From Ancistrus triradiatus (lineage: Eukaryota; Chordata; Actinopteri; Siluriformes; Loricariidae): a DNA stretch of 64,000 nt. Below, piece by piece: positions 41,169-53,200 of the stretch (the stretch's first letter is position 1; each line of letters begins with the position of its first letter). The translations under genes were made by a program, and so were the position numbers. The notes beneath the pieces are model-generated. The model worked only from the letters and a program-made list of their open reading frames with translations, was not told where the DNA came from and searched no databases. The stretch is taken from assembly GCA_025084515.1 (NCBI GenBank), contig JAJAGP010000364.1:259261-323260 (forward strand). The letters are read 5' to 3'.

Positions 41169-42814
41169 CTGTAGACAATAAGTATTGTTACTCACTATTG
41201 CTACTGCCTGAAAGACCTGTGTCATTGTGTCCAAACAGTATTTGTAAATGTGAGCAGATTTCTAGCCTGTCTGCCAGCAACTATTCTGACTAAGCATAGT
41301 ACGTACACCGAGTGCCTTCCCAAACATCCTTGGTCTGACCAAAGAGCTTACTTTGTGGAGTATATACTAGCACACTTTAAAATATGATTGGACATAATAG
41401 AATATACAGTGGGGCAAAAAGGTATTTAGTCAGCCACTGATTGTGTAAGTTCTCCTACTTAGAAAGATGAGAGAGGTCTGTAATTTTCATCATAGGTACA
41501 CTTCATGATGAAAAATCCAGGAAATCACATGGTAAGATTTTTAAAGAATTTAATTGTAAAGCATGGTGGAAAATAAGTATTTGGTCACCCACAAACAAGC
41601 AAGATTTCTGGCTCTCACAGACTTGGTACTACTTCTTTAAGAAGCTCTTCTGTCCTCCACCCATTACCTGTATTAATGGCACCTGTTTGACCTCGTTATC
41701 TGTATAAAAGACACCTGTCCACAGCCTCAAACAGTCAGACTCCAAACTCAACCATGGCCAAGACCAAAGAGCTGTCGAAGGACACCAGGAAGAAAATTTT
41801 AAGGAAGATTTTAAGCCAAAACCTCCTTCCATCAGTGAGAGCATTGAAGATGGAACGTGGCTGGGTCTTCCAGCCTGACAATGATCCCAAACACACTGCT
41901 CGGGCAACAAAGGAGTGGCTTCGTAAAAAGCATTTCAAGGTCCTGGAGTGGCCTAGCCAGTCTCCAGACCTCAACATCATAGAAAATTTGTGGAGGGAGT
42001 TGAAAGTCCGTGTTGCCCAGCGACAGCCCAAAAACATCACTGTTCTATCTAGAGGAGATCTGCATGGAGGAATGGGCCAACAAAATACCAGCTACAGTGT
42101 GTGCCAACCTGGTGAAGACGTTTGACCACTGTCATTGCCAACAAAGTTTGTTTTATTGAGAATTTAGTTGAACTTTTGTTATTGACCAAATACTTATTTT
42201 CCACCATGATTTACAAAAAAATCCTACAATGTGATTTCCTGGATATTTTTCACATTTTGTCATAATTGAAGTGTACCTATGATGAAAATTACAGACCTCT
42301 CTCATCTTTCTAAGCAGGGGAACTTGCACAATCAGTGTCTGACTAAATATTTTTTTGCCCCACTGTATCTACAAAATGGTTCATGATCAGCAGCCCAGAA
42401 CTCAATAAATACAACCTAAAGTGTCCAGGGAGCAAAATCTTTGTTGTCCTGTGTAATAATTAAGATTGTTCACTCTTTTTAGGTCATGGCAGTCTATAAT
42501 ATACACAAGCCAACACTTACCTTGGAAGATTCTTGGTTCCAGAGATACTTGAAAAAATCAAGAACAGTATTCCAATAAACGCAGCCAGAGTTATCCAGAA
42601 TATTATAACAATAGAATCTACAGTAGAGAGAACAGTTCATCATTTTATATATTACACACCCAATTGGTTGTGTTAAATTAAAACAGTTGTCCGTTTGAGT
42701 CAACTCACATCTGTTAAATCGGAGTTTACTGGCATCCACAACCACTGGATCCATGTAATCATAGTAATACTCATACATCCATTCATATGCTGAAGAGTTA
42801 GTGGACTTCTCCAT
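40889..42814 (-). CDS. mrap: melanocortin-2 receptor accessory protein, three exons, complete
   Basis: Small single-pass membrane protein that forms antiparallel dimers and is needed for MC2R (ACTH receptor) export and signalling. Exons on the minus strand are 42,814-42,709, 42,617-42,521 and 41,168-40,889; phases 1 and 2 join cleanly to about 160 residues. Seen: an N-glycosylation site (N6-S-S), the MRAP signature YEYYYDYMDPVVVD at about residues 14-27, the basic stretch KLRFNR before the membrane, and the membrane helix YSIVIIFWITLAAFIGILFL (36-55). MRAP2 has no YDYMD-like motif after YEYY, so MRAP fits better. The exon-3 tail is Cys-rich and poorly conserved. Tail to tail with slc12a7, head to head with the WD40 gene. 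Confidence 0.9.
41407..42365 (+). mobile_element. Tc1-like transposon (CAGTGGGGCAAAAA family) in mrap intron 2
   Basis: Ends CAGTGGGGCAAAAAGGTATT and TTTTTTTGCCCCACTG with TA on both sides. The single frame 41,754-42,125 starts MAKTKELSKDTRKKI (normal start of this transposase) and jumps directly to ILSQNLLPSVRALK, FQPDNDPKHTARATKEWLRK and LEWPSQSPDLNIIENLWREL. An in-frame internal deletion of most of the protein leaves a 123-residue open frame lacking the first catalytic Asp. It lies opposite to mrap. Same family at about 45,010-46,292 and from 63,163. Confidence 0.92.
42521..42617 (-). CDS. mrap: mrap exon 2 (membrane helix)
   Basis: Acceptor CTCTACTGTAG, donor GTAAGT-type (GTAAGTG read on the minus strand). 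It encodes SIVIIFWITLAAFIGILFLI and FSSISGTKNLP between split Tyr and Arg codons. It matches the SIVI(A/G)FWV(S/G)LA(A/V)F block shared by MRAP and MRAP2. Confidence 0.94.
42709..42814 (-). CDS. mrap: mrap exon 1 (start codon, luminal/cytosolic N-terminus)
   Basis: ATG at 42,814 with upstream context CCACCGACG; donor GTGAGT. It encodes MEKSTNSSAYEWMYEYYYDY and MDPVVVDASKLRFNR, ending after the first base of Tyr. No earlier in-frame ATG makes a better start. Confidence 0.94.
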
Positions 42815-44166
42815 CGTCGGTGGGTTTAGAGAGAGAGTGACTCTGAAAAGCCAGCTTGAGTTCTATTAATGGCTTGATCCATGAAACCACAACAAGCCTC
42901 TCTGATCAAGGACCGGAGGTGAAGGATGAGACCTAGCAGGGGGAAATGACACCGCTCCCACTGAACTGTTTGCTGAGGCAAAAGATATGTAGAAATGTTA
43001 GAATAAACTTATACACATGGGCCAAAAATAATAGGCCAAATTGAAAATGGTGAAATATTAAGCTTTCAATGGCCCTAACATAAAATCATTGATCAGAAAA
43101 TTTGTAAGAACTATGGAAATGCACTACTGAGATGTTCATCACAATTTCCTTCTAACTGATTATTGCTAGCGTGACCTGGAAATATTTAAAGTCATGGAAG
43201 TCATGGAAATATTTAAATGTTTGTCGTGAAACTCAAGCTAACATGTCTGGGTGTTGAAAATAAGTGTTTTTTTGTGTAGTAGTTTTCTAATAACCATTAG
43301 TTTGTATTCTGCCACAGTCAATCAGTCTCCCGTTTGCTGGTCCAGATTTGAACCCTATAGATAGTAGTTGATCTCACATTAAACAGAAACTAAGTAGGAG
43401 ACATTTTTCAACTACTCCACAACGTTTTTGAAGTGGATTACCATAGAACGGAAGAAGCTGGATTTTGCTATTTGGTTTGGCTCATTTTTTGCTCAGGAGT
43501 GTAGATTCATTTCACTTATACATATATTAATTTAAAACATAAATTCATTACCTCACTTTCATTTCAAAGTTTAATATCCTGATTCCTTCAGTTCCAATAT
43601 CTTAATTGCTTTTTGCTATTTGACGCATTCAGTTCAATACGAAATCATATTCAACACCATCCAGTGATGTCGCTAGTGTACACCAGGTGGCAGTAACGAA
43701 GTTGACCTTTTGTTGGCGTCGGAGAAGAAGAAAAAGATTAACACCAATAACATGACAAGCACTTCCCCTAAACACTTGGACTAAGCAGGGGCCATGTTGG
43801 GGGTTGGGCAGTTGCCATTTCCGGACCCACTTAACCAGAAGGGAGGGACTAATGGAAGTGAACATGGGGTTGTTCTTTGTTGGATTGGAACACGCTCTGT
43901 GTTTGAAACTATGTACCGCCCTATCAGATGTCGTTGCAACGATTTTAGTTTTCATCTGTGACTGTTTGAGATTTGAAACGTTGCTGTAATTCTCCGACTT
44001 TCTTTAACAAACTAGGTAGTTTTGTTTTATACCGTAGGGTGAATAGCCTACTGACCTTTTAGTCACTTGTTATCCTGGTAAACGGACTAAAAGTTGAGTT
44101 TTGTGTTGGACTTTAGACAGGACTGTAAGTTTGAGGATTGTTTGTTTGCTTTTCTGCGCACACGCC
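42815..44166. promoter_or_regulatory. divergent intergenic region between mrap and the WD40 gene
   Basis: About 1.35 kb separates the two start codons, so the promoters of both genes (or a shared one) and their 5' untranslated parts should lie here. The section from about 43,660 to 44,166 has more CG dinucleotides than its surroundings. No clear TATA box was identified. Short frames here show no domain and are not called. Confidence 0.5.
43680..43693 (+). promoter_or_regulatory. candidate CTCF-binding motif
   Basis: ACACCAGGTGGCAG fits the CTCF core CCASYAGRKGGCRS at 13 of 14 positions (first base A). It lies between two divergent promoters, a usual place for CTCF. Occupancy cannot be judged from sequence. 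Confidence 0.4.
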
Positions 44167-44295
44167 ATGGCGGAAGGAGCCGGTATATGTGGAGGAATAA
44201 ACACAAGCGCTTTCTCCTCACGCGTCAAGAAAACAAACAGCAGCAATGTACGACGAAGCATTCGACAAAGTAACAAGAGGGACATCCACAGTCGG
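44167..44295 (+). CDS. wdr62: WD40 gene exon 1 (start codon, basic N-terminus)
   Basis: ATG in good context (CACGCCATGG). It encodes MAEGAGICGGINTSAFSSRV and a Lys/Arg/Ser-rich part ending NKRDIHSR, 43 codons; donor GTATGT in phase 0. The basic stretch before VVLEKVLG resembles MAPKBP1/WDR62 N-termini (SRIK...RR...). Confidence 0.85.
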
Positions 44296-47200
44296 GTATG
44301 TGAGTTACATACAGTTAAATGAGGCCAGTTTTCATGCCTGGAAACGGATGATGTCAGAAGTCCGCCCTTTGACAGAAGCAACGGTCCAGTTTATCGAATT
44401 GTTTGTCGTTCCACCTGTTTTCAGTTGCTTTCCAAACCCACTTTCAGGCCAAACCACATACACTAGCTTGTGATTGGCTGAAAGTTCACAACAGCGAGGT
44501 TGCGTCCCAAACCGCGTAACCTTAATAAGTACCGCAAATGAGTGTTAAGCCTACGAAGATGTTATGCTTTGAGGTACGTAATATACGGATTGGTACGTGT
44601 CCTGCCAGGTTTAACGACTGAAGTTCGATAGATAAAGTCGCTAAAGTTAATGTGGTAGTCATCTTGTTTTTAGGGCGCCCGGATGACTGCTATGTAAGAC
44701 GAAAAATATTTCGAGTCCTGTCGGTGTCTTCTGGCTGACGCTATTGGCTGTATCTGAGGGAGGGAAGGCTGGTCAGGGAATCATCCCCCAGCTGTGCGAT
44801 GGACGGGCGTTCCGTTTGCCTGCACCTGTGTTCTCCGGGATGGACACTAGAGCACCCGAGACACTGGCCAGGTTAAAAGCTGAGTTCTAGAGCCAAGTGT
44901 TCCCACACGTACTGCACATCCATAGAACCCCAAATCAGAAGAAGTTGGGACGGTACTAGTGTTTGTTTGGCTTTTATTTTATTGCAGACACTGAACTTTG
45001 CAGAAATGACATTGTAGGATTTTTAAAGAATTTAATTGTAAATTATGGTGGAAAATAAGTATTTGGTCAATAACAAAAGTTCAACTCAATACTTTGTAAC
45101 GTAACCTTTGTTGGCAATGACAGAGGTCAAGCGTTTCCTGTAAGTCTTCACCAGGTTTGCACACACTGTAGATGGTATTTTGGCCCATTCCTCCATGCAG
45201 ATCTCCTCTAGAGCAGTGATGTTTTGGGGCAACATGGACTTTCAACTTCCTCCACAAATTTTCTATGGGGCTGAGGTCTGGAGACTGGCTAGGCCACTCC
45301 AGGACTTTGAAATTTTTTTTATGGAGCCACTCTTTCATTGCGGTGTGTTTGGGATCATTGTCATGCTGGAAGACCCAGCAATGTTCCATCTTCAATGCTT
45401 TCACTGGTGGAAGGAGGTTTTGGCTTAAAATGTTACGATACATGGCCCCGTTCATTCTTCCCTTAACACGGATCAGTCGTCCTGTCCCCAGACAGACAGC
45501 CCCAAAGCATGAGGTTTCCACCCCCATGCTTCACAGTAGGTATGGTGTTGTTCTTTCTCCAAACACGACGAGCTGAGTTTTTACCAAAAAAGTTCTATTT
45601 TGGTTTCATCTGACCACATGACATTCTCCCAACCTCTTCTTTGGTCCCAGTTCTATGCAGGTCATTCATCAGGTCCCTCTTGTAGTTCTGGGATTTTTGC
45701 TCACCGTTCTCATGATCATTTGGACCCCACGGGATGAGATCTTGCGTGGGACCCCAGATCGAGGGAGATTATCAATGGTCTTGTATGTCTTCCATTTTGT
45801 TGCAATTGCTCTCACAGCTGATGTATTCACACCAACCTGCTTGCCTATTGTAGATTCACTCTTCCCAGCCTGGTGCAGGTCTACAATTTTCTTCCTGGTG
45901 TCCTGCGACAGCTCTTTGGTCTTGGCCATGGTTGAGTTTGGATTCTGACTGTTTGAGGCTGTGGTCAGGTTTCTATTATACAGATAACGAGGTCAAACAG
46001 GTTCCATTAATACAGGTGACAAGTGGAGGACAGAAGAGCTTCTTAAAGAAGTTGTTAGAAGTCTGAGAGCCAGAAATGTTGCTTGTTTGTGGGTGACCAA
46101 ATACTTATTTTCCACCATGATTTACAATTAAATTCTTTAATAATCTTACAATGTGATTTCCTGGATTTTATTTCTCGTTTTGTCTCTCATAATTGAAGTG
46201 TACCTATGATGAAAATTACAGCCCTCTCTCATCTTTCTGAGTAGGAGAACTTGTACAATCAGTAGCTGACTAAATACTTTTTTGCCCCACTGTACATGGA
46301 ATGCTGTAACTTCACACATGGAACATAAGCATAAATTTATAAATGCATAATGGAGGAAAAAAGTTCTCTAAAATAATATAAATCCTGCAATTACTAAACT
46401 GACTGAATGAAGGAGGTCAATATTATTTTGGTTCATATTGTGCAGCACTGGAATCAAAGCAGCAGTGATGAAAGCACAACTTGTTTCCCAATAAGGGATT
46501 GCTTGTTAACGGGGTGGGAGTCATGTGGCTCCAAGTTTTCGTTGTCATCAAGTCGGAGCTACATGATACCACACATCAGCTGTTTGAAAATCAAAGCCAT
46601 GGTTGCAATGGAAGTCTGTAGCCATATAGACTGTCTGTGTGTAATGTTGCCCTGGCCTGGTGTAGAGCGTCAGGGTCTCTACATGGGTGCTTCAGCACTG
46701 ATTTAACAAGTGTCTTATAAAGACACTTTCATTTAGTCCTCTTACTCTATATGGTCTGATTTGTGATTAACGTATTAAAAACAGAATGGGTAGCTAGATC
46801 TGAAAACAATGCCAATCATCAACACAAGTGAGAAATACGAAAACATAACAGCAAATAAACTAGATTGTGCAGTTCTTGCGGAAACTGTTCAACGTGTTGT
46901 ATGCTGGTGCAAAGACTTATGGCTGAGGAAGTCCCACACAATAAGATGTTCCTCTGCTTCAGCTCCACTCATCAGGTTTCCATTATCAGCTACAGCCCCA
47001 CCATGCCTGGGCCTTGCCAGAGGGCAGTGACTTTCTCTTTCCTCTGGTTGCCTGGGGACAACGTGCAGCCAAGGATTTTCCTGCTGAGGACTCAAGATCC
47101 TAAAGTGACTTTGTGTATTGGACTATATAATGCCGATATGTAGTGAATACGTGAAAAAAGCAGTTATTATCATAGACTATACATATTGCACACCTTTGTC

Positions 47201-50200
47201 TCCCCAGTCTTAATATAATAATATATTAAGTCTTAATAAAGAAGATAAAGATAATAAATGTGTTGTGCAACAGTAGTGTCTTGCTTGCACAACACACTAA
47301 TAAGTAGGGAAGCAAGCCAAAAATAACTGCAGTGAATTGGAAGACACAGCAATGTAAGGAGTACTCAAACTGAAAAGGTTAAAAATTACTCACTGACCGG
47401 TTTATTACCAACATGTGTATTCCTCCTGAGCAATGCGATGATCCTTGCAGCAAACTATGTGGTTTTTGTTTGCAAACAAAGTTCTTCTGTAGCCCTGTGT
47501 AGTCACCGAGGAAAAAATGTAACTTCCCAGATTCAGATTTACTCAGCTAGCAATTTAAAGCCTTTTGTCCCCAAACAAAACATTTCGTAAAGGGTTCATT
47601 TATCTTTGCAGGTTGTTTTGGAGAAGGTGCTTGGTGTCACGACATCCAGCAGCAGTGGATTGGCCTGTGACCCTAACACAGGCACTGTTGCATACCCTGC
47701 AGGGTAACATCATATTCAACCTCTTACCTGTACGTCTAACATATTCAAGCTAAAATATTCTGTTATTCTCTTGCAGATGTGTTATTGTGCTCCTCAATCC
47801 AAAGACAAACAAGCAAAGTCACATATTTAACACATCAAGGTATAATACACTATTCCTGAAATGTGTAGCACTTGCATCAGAGTTTGCACTTGTTGTAGAT
47901 GGACAGATGGAAAGAACACAACTTTTTATGAATGTTTATGAATACTTTACAACAAATTAGCCAAAACAAAAACCAATTATAACTGAATAACAAATAACTG
48001 GAATATATTAGACTGTAAGTGAACAGTCGGTTCTCGTAGTGGACATGTTGCCATGTGGGAGAAAAATTTAGGACTAAAGACCTGAGCGACTTTAAGAAAT
48101 GACAGCAAGGCTTGTCGAATACTCCCGGTCAGCAGTGGTGAGTACCGGCTTACACTGGTCTAAGAAGGGACAAACCAAAAAACTGGTGACAGGTTGTTGG
48201 CACCAAAGGTTCCAACAAATCATATCCTGTCTCGTCCGAATGGGCAGAAGCAACAGACATGTTTAATGCTGTTTGCAGGAGAAATGTATCAGAACAGAAA
48301 TTGCAGTGCCAGCTGCTGTGTATGAGGCTGCCCAGTGGCTGGCTGATTAGAGTGCTTACTCCTACCACAGTCAAAAGTGCCTCCAAAGGGTGTTGGGACT
48401 GGAAGTTGGACCAATGAAACAAGGTTGCCTGGTCTGAGGAATGCAGTATTCTTCATGTGCACTGTTTACCTTGGCACGTGATGGATGAAGTGCGAGAAGA
48501 AGACGAGCTGGTGGAGGGAGCCTAATGGACATCTTACATCATAATGGACATAAGTCAAATTGAGTCAAAACACTGTACTGTGACATCTACAGGAGCAGAG
48601 ATTTTAGTTCACGTTCCATTTAAAATGTGTTTTTGTTCTTTTTTCTTTCTACAAACAAATTTATATTCTGAGCTGAACATCGATGTAGTATGTTTAGCAC
48701 AGCGCTAAACCCTGCACTAGAAGACTTTGAAGAGACTCTGAAAATACTTTTAATAGACTCCAGTCAGACATCATCTCACATCTAAAGACAAGTCACTTAT
48801 CGTTTCCCTTACACTTTGGAGTGCAGTGATTTGCAAAGAACTCACAATTGAAAAGAAATGTATCACAATGAAATGCAGAGTTTCCATTATTTGGTTAGAC
48901 CCCAGTAGGTCTACATCTAGTGAACTATAAAAATAACCTTACCTGTGCCATCTAAATACACATGGAAGTTCCCATTTGGTGCTGGAGAGTCATTGTAAGA
49001 AAAAAGAAATCATGTATAGAAAAAAAGATTTGACTAATAATCTCTGAATCGTAGGGTTTATCGACTCCCACCCCTGCTAAATATAATTACCGACCAAGTG
49101 GTTTTAATGTTTTGGCTGATTGGTATGAAGCCAAATTCTAATTTATTTTTCCGTTAAAGTAAAATGATGCAGGATCACCTCAGCTTTGCTTTGTATTTGT
49201 TATCCAGAAAAACCTTCAGTGCCTTGGCGTTTTCGCATAACGGAAAATATTTGGTCACTGGTGAGGTAAGTGGCTGGAAAAGGAACAGAAATTCAGTTGT
49301 TGCCATGTTTGTCTGTATGTGTGACACACTCAACTCCTTGACTCCTTGACTACCACCTTTACTGTGGTGAAGCAGCTTTTGCAAACTGGGCAAAGGTTAT
49401 ATATTCTAGACACACAGTGATCTTATTTTTAGCCCAACTCATCAGTGTTAAAACCTAGAGATTCACAATCGATTGGCCGGTGACCGGTATCGACTGGTTT
49501 TCAGTGTGATCAGGCTTCTATAACCTATTCTGTGCCAGTCACATTTAGCCACACTTGTGCACTGCACGACAGCGACACACACACAGCAACATATGAACAT
49601 CACATTGCTGTCACTAACATTAATTCACAGTATAATTCTGGTGTTAACACAGTTCCAGCTTTAAACTGTGTGTTTGTTTGAGACAGATCGGTGGTGGTGC
49701 ATGCTGATGACAAGGAAGTGTTACATTTCAGTTGTGCTTCAATTCATATTCAGTGCTATTTATTACACTAGTCTTTTTGTGTATAGTGCAGTATGAGTGA
49801 GGGAGCCATGCCTGCAGTATTGTAGTTCTTCTCAGTAAATGAGTTCTGTTTGCTGTATGCATGATGAAAGTAAGCAGTGGAGGAAGAACTCTGAAAACAC
49901 TCAGAAGAATAATAAGAGTGTGGTAGCTTAGCGGTTAAGGTACTGGACTCTGGACCAGAATGTCCAGGGTTCAAATCCCACCTCTGCCAAGTTTGAGCAA
50001 GACCCTTAAACCCACAATTGCTTGGATTGTAAGATTGTATAAATTGTAAGTATCTATGGATAAGGGCGTCTGCTAAATGCTGTAAGTGTATAAGACATTT
50101 AAAACAGCATCACCTTGCTGAATATGTGGAGTTTGACAAAGCTACAGCTAACTCGGCTGAGAGTGCAGAACCATCTTTCTTTTTAATGGGAGAAGTTTCC

Positions 50201-53200
50201 GTTAAAAAAAAAAATGTTGAACAGGAAATGTCTGTAGGCTGTCATACAGTTCTTGGACAGAAAAGGAAACCTGTTTATAAAATCAAAATCGGCCAAGAAA
50301 ATTGCAATCGGTACATCTCTATTAAAAATAAAACAAGTGAGGCGGCATTAGATTTTCTCCCTCATTCCAAAAGACATGTTAGGTTAATTGGTCACTCTAA
50401 ATTGGCCCAGTGTGTATGTGTCTGACTAGTCTCGTTGTAACCTTACTCCTGTAATGAATAGCCATTGATGTTATTGAAGCCATTGAAATAAACAAAATGA
50501 ACACTAACCGAGGCAATATGACTTGCATTTGACATTTTTTGAATACATGCTACACTGAAGGAGATGCCCTGTTGTTGTCTCATTGTTTTAACAGCAATAT
50601 AATACTTGATTAATTGATTTTCATGTTGCTTTAATAACTTCATTATAAAGAATGTAATGACTGAGAAGGTCTTGGGCCTACAGCAAAGTGTAAGTCTGGA
50701 GTGGAAGCCTGTGACAGTGCCACACCATATACAAGAGGTTTAAAAGGCACAAAGATAATCAGGCTTCATTATTTTATAATAGCTACTTTGTCAAGGTTTT
50801 CATATTTAAGTTTTTTAAACCATTGAAATATACACAGCTGAGCCAAAACATTATGGCCACTTAGCTAATATACTGCTAGTCCTCTGTCTGCCAGCAAAAC
50901 AGATCTGCCAAGACATGTACTGTATACCTATGAAGACGCCTTGTGGTATTTGGCACCAAAATGTTAGCAGCAGATCCTCAGCAGGGTGCACTGCACTGTG
51001 TACTCCTGTAATCATCAGGATTAAAAATTTCTCTCTCTCATGCCATAGGTATTTTTCTGCTGGTTTGACCCAGCCAGGATAGATCATTGTAGGGCTGCAC
51101 GATATTGGAAAAAACCGACATCGCAACTTTTTTTCTGCAGTATATATTTTGATACTCAAAAAATTGGCAGGAATTTTTATCCAATTTCACCAAAAGTCAA
51201 TAATTCAACATGTAAAATTCATGTTACTTACCCTAAATAATAGGCTCAACTGTGAATGAAGAAGGTGGTGAGTAGAAGGGATACCAGAGATTACAGGAAG
51301 CTACATCTTTGTACTCCTGGTTAAACCAGAGCATTAAACCAAGGAAGCTTCATTATCACATCAGAGAATTAACACATATGACAAAATGGGTCATTTAGCA
51401 GTTTATTTCTCAATGAAAAGCTGTTCATGGTAGCAGAAAAATATTAAAACAAAACTATGCAAATTAATGAGCAGCATCGCAAATTGCGATGACGATGCTG
51501 GAACGATATATTGTGCAACCCTCCTTCATTGCCCTAGTGCATGGATGAGGAAACACAACACCCTGTTGCTGGTTACCCCACTGTCAGCAGATGCTTACCA
51601 CTGCTGCCATTTCAGAGATACTCGGAGCAAGTCGCCAGGCCATGACAGTTGGCCTTAGTCAAAGTGAATTCTCTCACATCCAGTGCGTTGACTGGGAGAA
51701 CAAACTACACAATAACAAGCCCAGTACTGGACCTGCTGTTTTAATGACGGAGGCGAGAAACAAAACTACACAATAACAAGCCCAGTACTGGACCTGCTGT
51801 TTAATGACGGAGAGGCAATGCTGTGTGTGTCATTTGAGAGTGGTTATAATTAGATCTGGCTCATATATATCTGACTACCCTAAAATATTGTAACATGGTA
51901 TCACTGTTTAGCTGAGCTACATTTGTACATTTACTTAAATAGTTAAGGGCTGAATAAGTGATTTAGATTATTCCCTTTTGAAGTGAATCAGCATCAGTAT
52001 AAATATTAGGTATAATTATTTTTTTGTTTGTTTTTTTGGGAAGCTTACTTAATCAACAATTAAATATAAATGATAATTTGTTTATTTAAACAGAAAACTG
52101 TATTGCTACTCAAGTGTTGTTATTAAAGTGTTTTTGACCTTTTATTTATGCCTCTGTCTCTGGACAGAGTGGGCACATGCCATGTGTGAGAGTGTGGGAT
52201 GTGGCGGAACGTCTCCAGGTTGCAGAGGTCCAGTGCCACAAATATGGAGTTGCCTGTGTTGCCTTTTCAACCAATGGCACTTACATAGTATCTGTAGGAT
52301 ATCAGCACGACAGGACTGTCAGTGTGTGGGAGTGGAAGGTGAGTTAAGAGATGTGACTGATTATGAATTGTGTGTCTCTTATAAGTGTATACAGTATGCA
52401 TGATCATTCCATTATCTTTCCAAAGACTTGTCAGAAGTAGCTTTAGTCGTTTGATTGACAGCATAGAGACTATTAATTGTTGCACCCATGCAAAAACTGA
52501 CATTTGTGAACATGACAGTCGCAGTTAATGTGATGCTGTTAGTAAATCACCCGTGTTTCACATGCTTTGCACGTGTGGGGCCTTGTTAATTCAGGAACAT
52601 GCTTACTGTTTTGTATTATGCTTATTTTAAATATTTTTCTTCAGTGGCCTGATAATTTTCATGTTTAAAATGATACTTTTAAGAGAGATGGGTGTGGGTA
52701 CACTCTTTGCCTTGATTGAGTTACAGTTTAAATGAGATTCTGTTGTTCTCCATTGCAGAGAGGGACTGTTATTGCATCTAATAAAGTGTCTAGTCGTGTT
52801 CTGGCTGTCTCCTTCTCTGAGGACAATAGATACTTTGTTACTGCAGGAAACAGACATGTGAAATTCTGGTACTTGGACGCCTCCAAGCAGAGACGGGTAA
52901 GAAAAAGATGGTTAAGATTAAGTGCTTAATTCTGCAGAGATTGTTTTTTATAAATCACAGATTTTTCAAGAAAAGTGCCACATTTTACGGCAGTCCCTTG
53001 GAAATCACAAAGAAAGCACCAATCAAAGCATTGCCTTAATGGTTGAATGTAAGCCAAACCCGGCACCCAGGGGCATCCCCTGTCACCCGCACACATTTTT
53101 TGTTTGAAAACGGAGCTAATCCACCTTTACTTATATCAACTAGAAGAACATCTGGAGACAGGGGTGCCAAATTCAGCACAAGCGAGGATTACCTCACATT

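Noticed and set aside
42494..42814. Single-exon 106-residue mrap reading
   Set aside because: Beyond residue 35 the frame is intron read-through; splicing at GTGAGT (donor) to the exon at 42,617 restores the conserved membrane helix.
43629..43989. Frames on both strands upstream of the WD40 gene
   Set aside because: They overlap each other on opposite strands, show no known domain and lie in the probable promoter region.
46407..47143. Two overlapping frames in intron 1 of the WD40 gene
   Set aside because: No domain or splice support; ordinary intronic frames.
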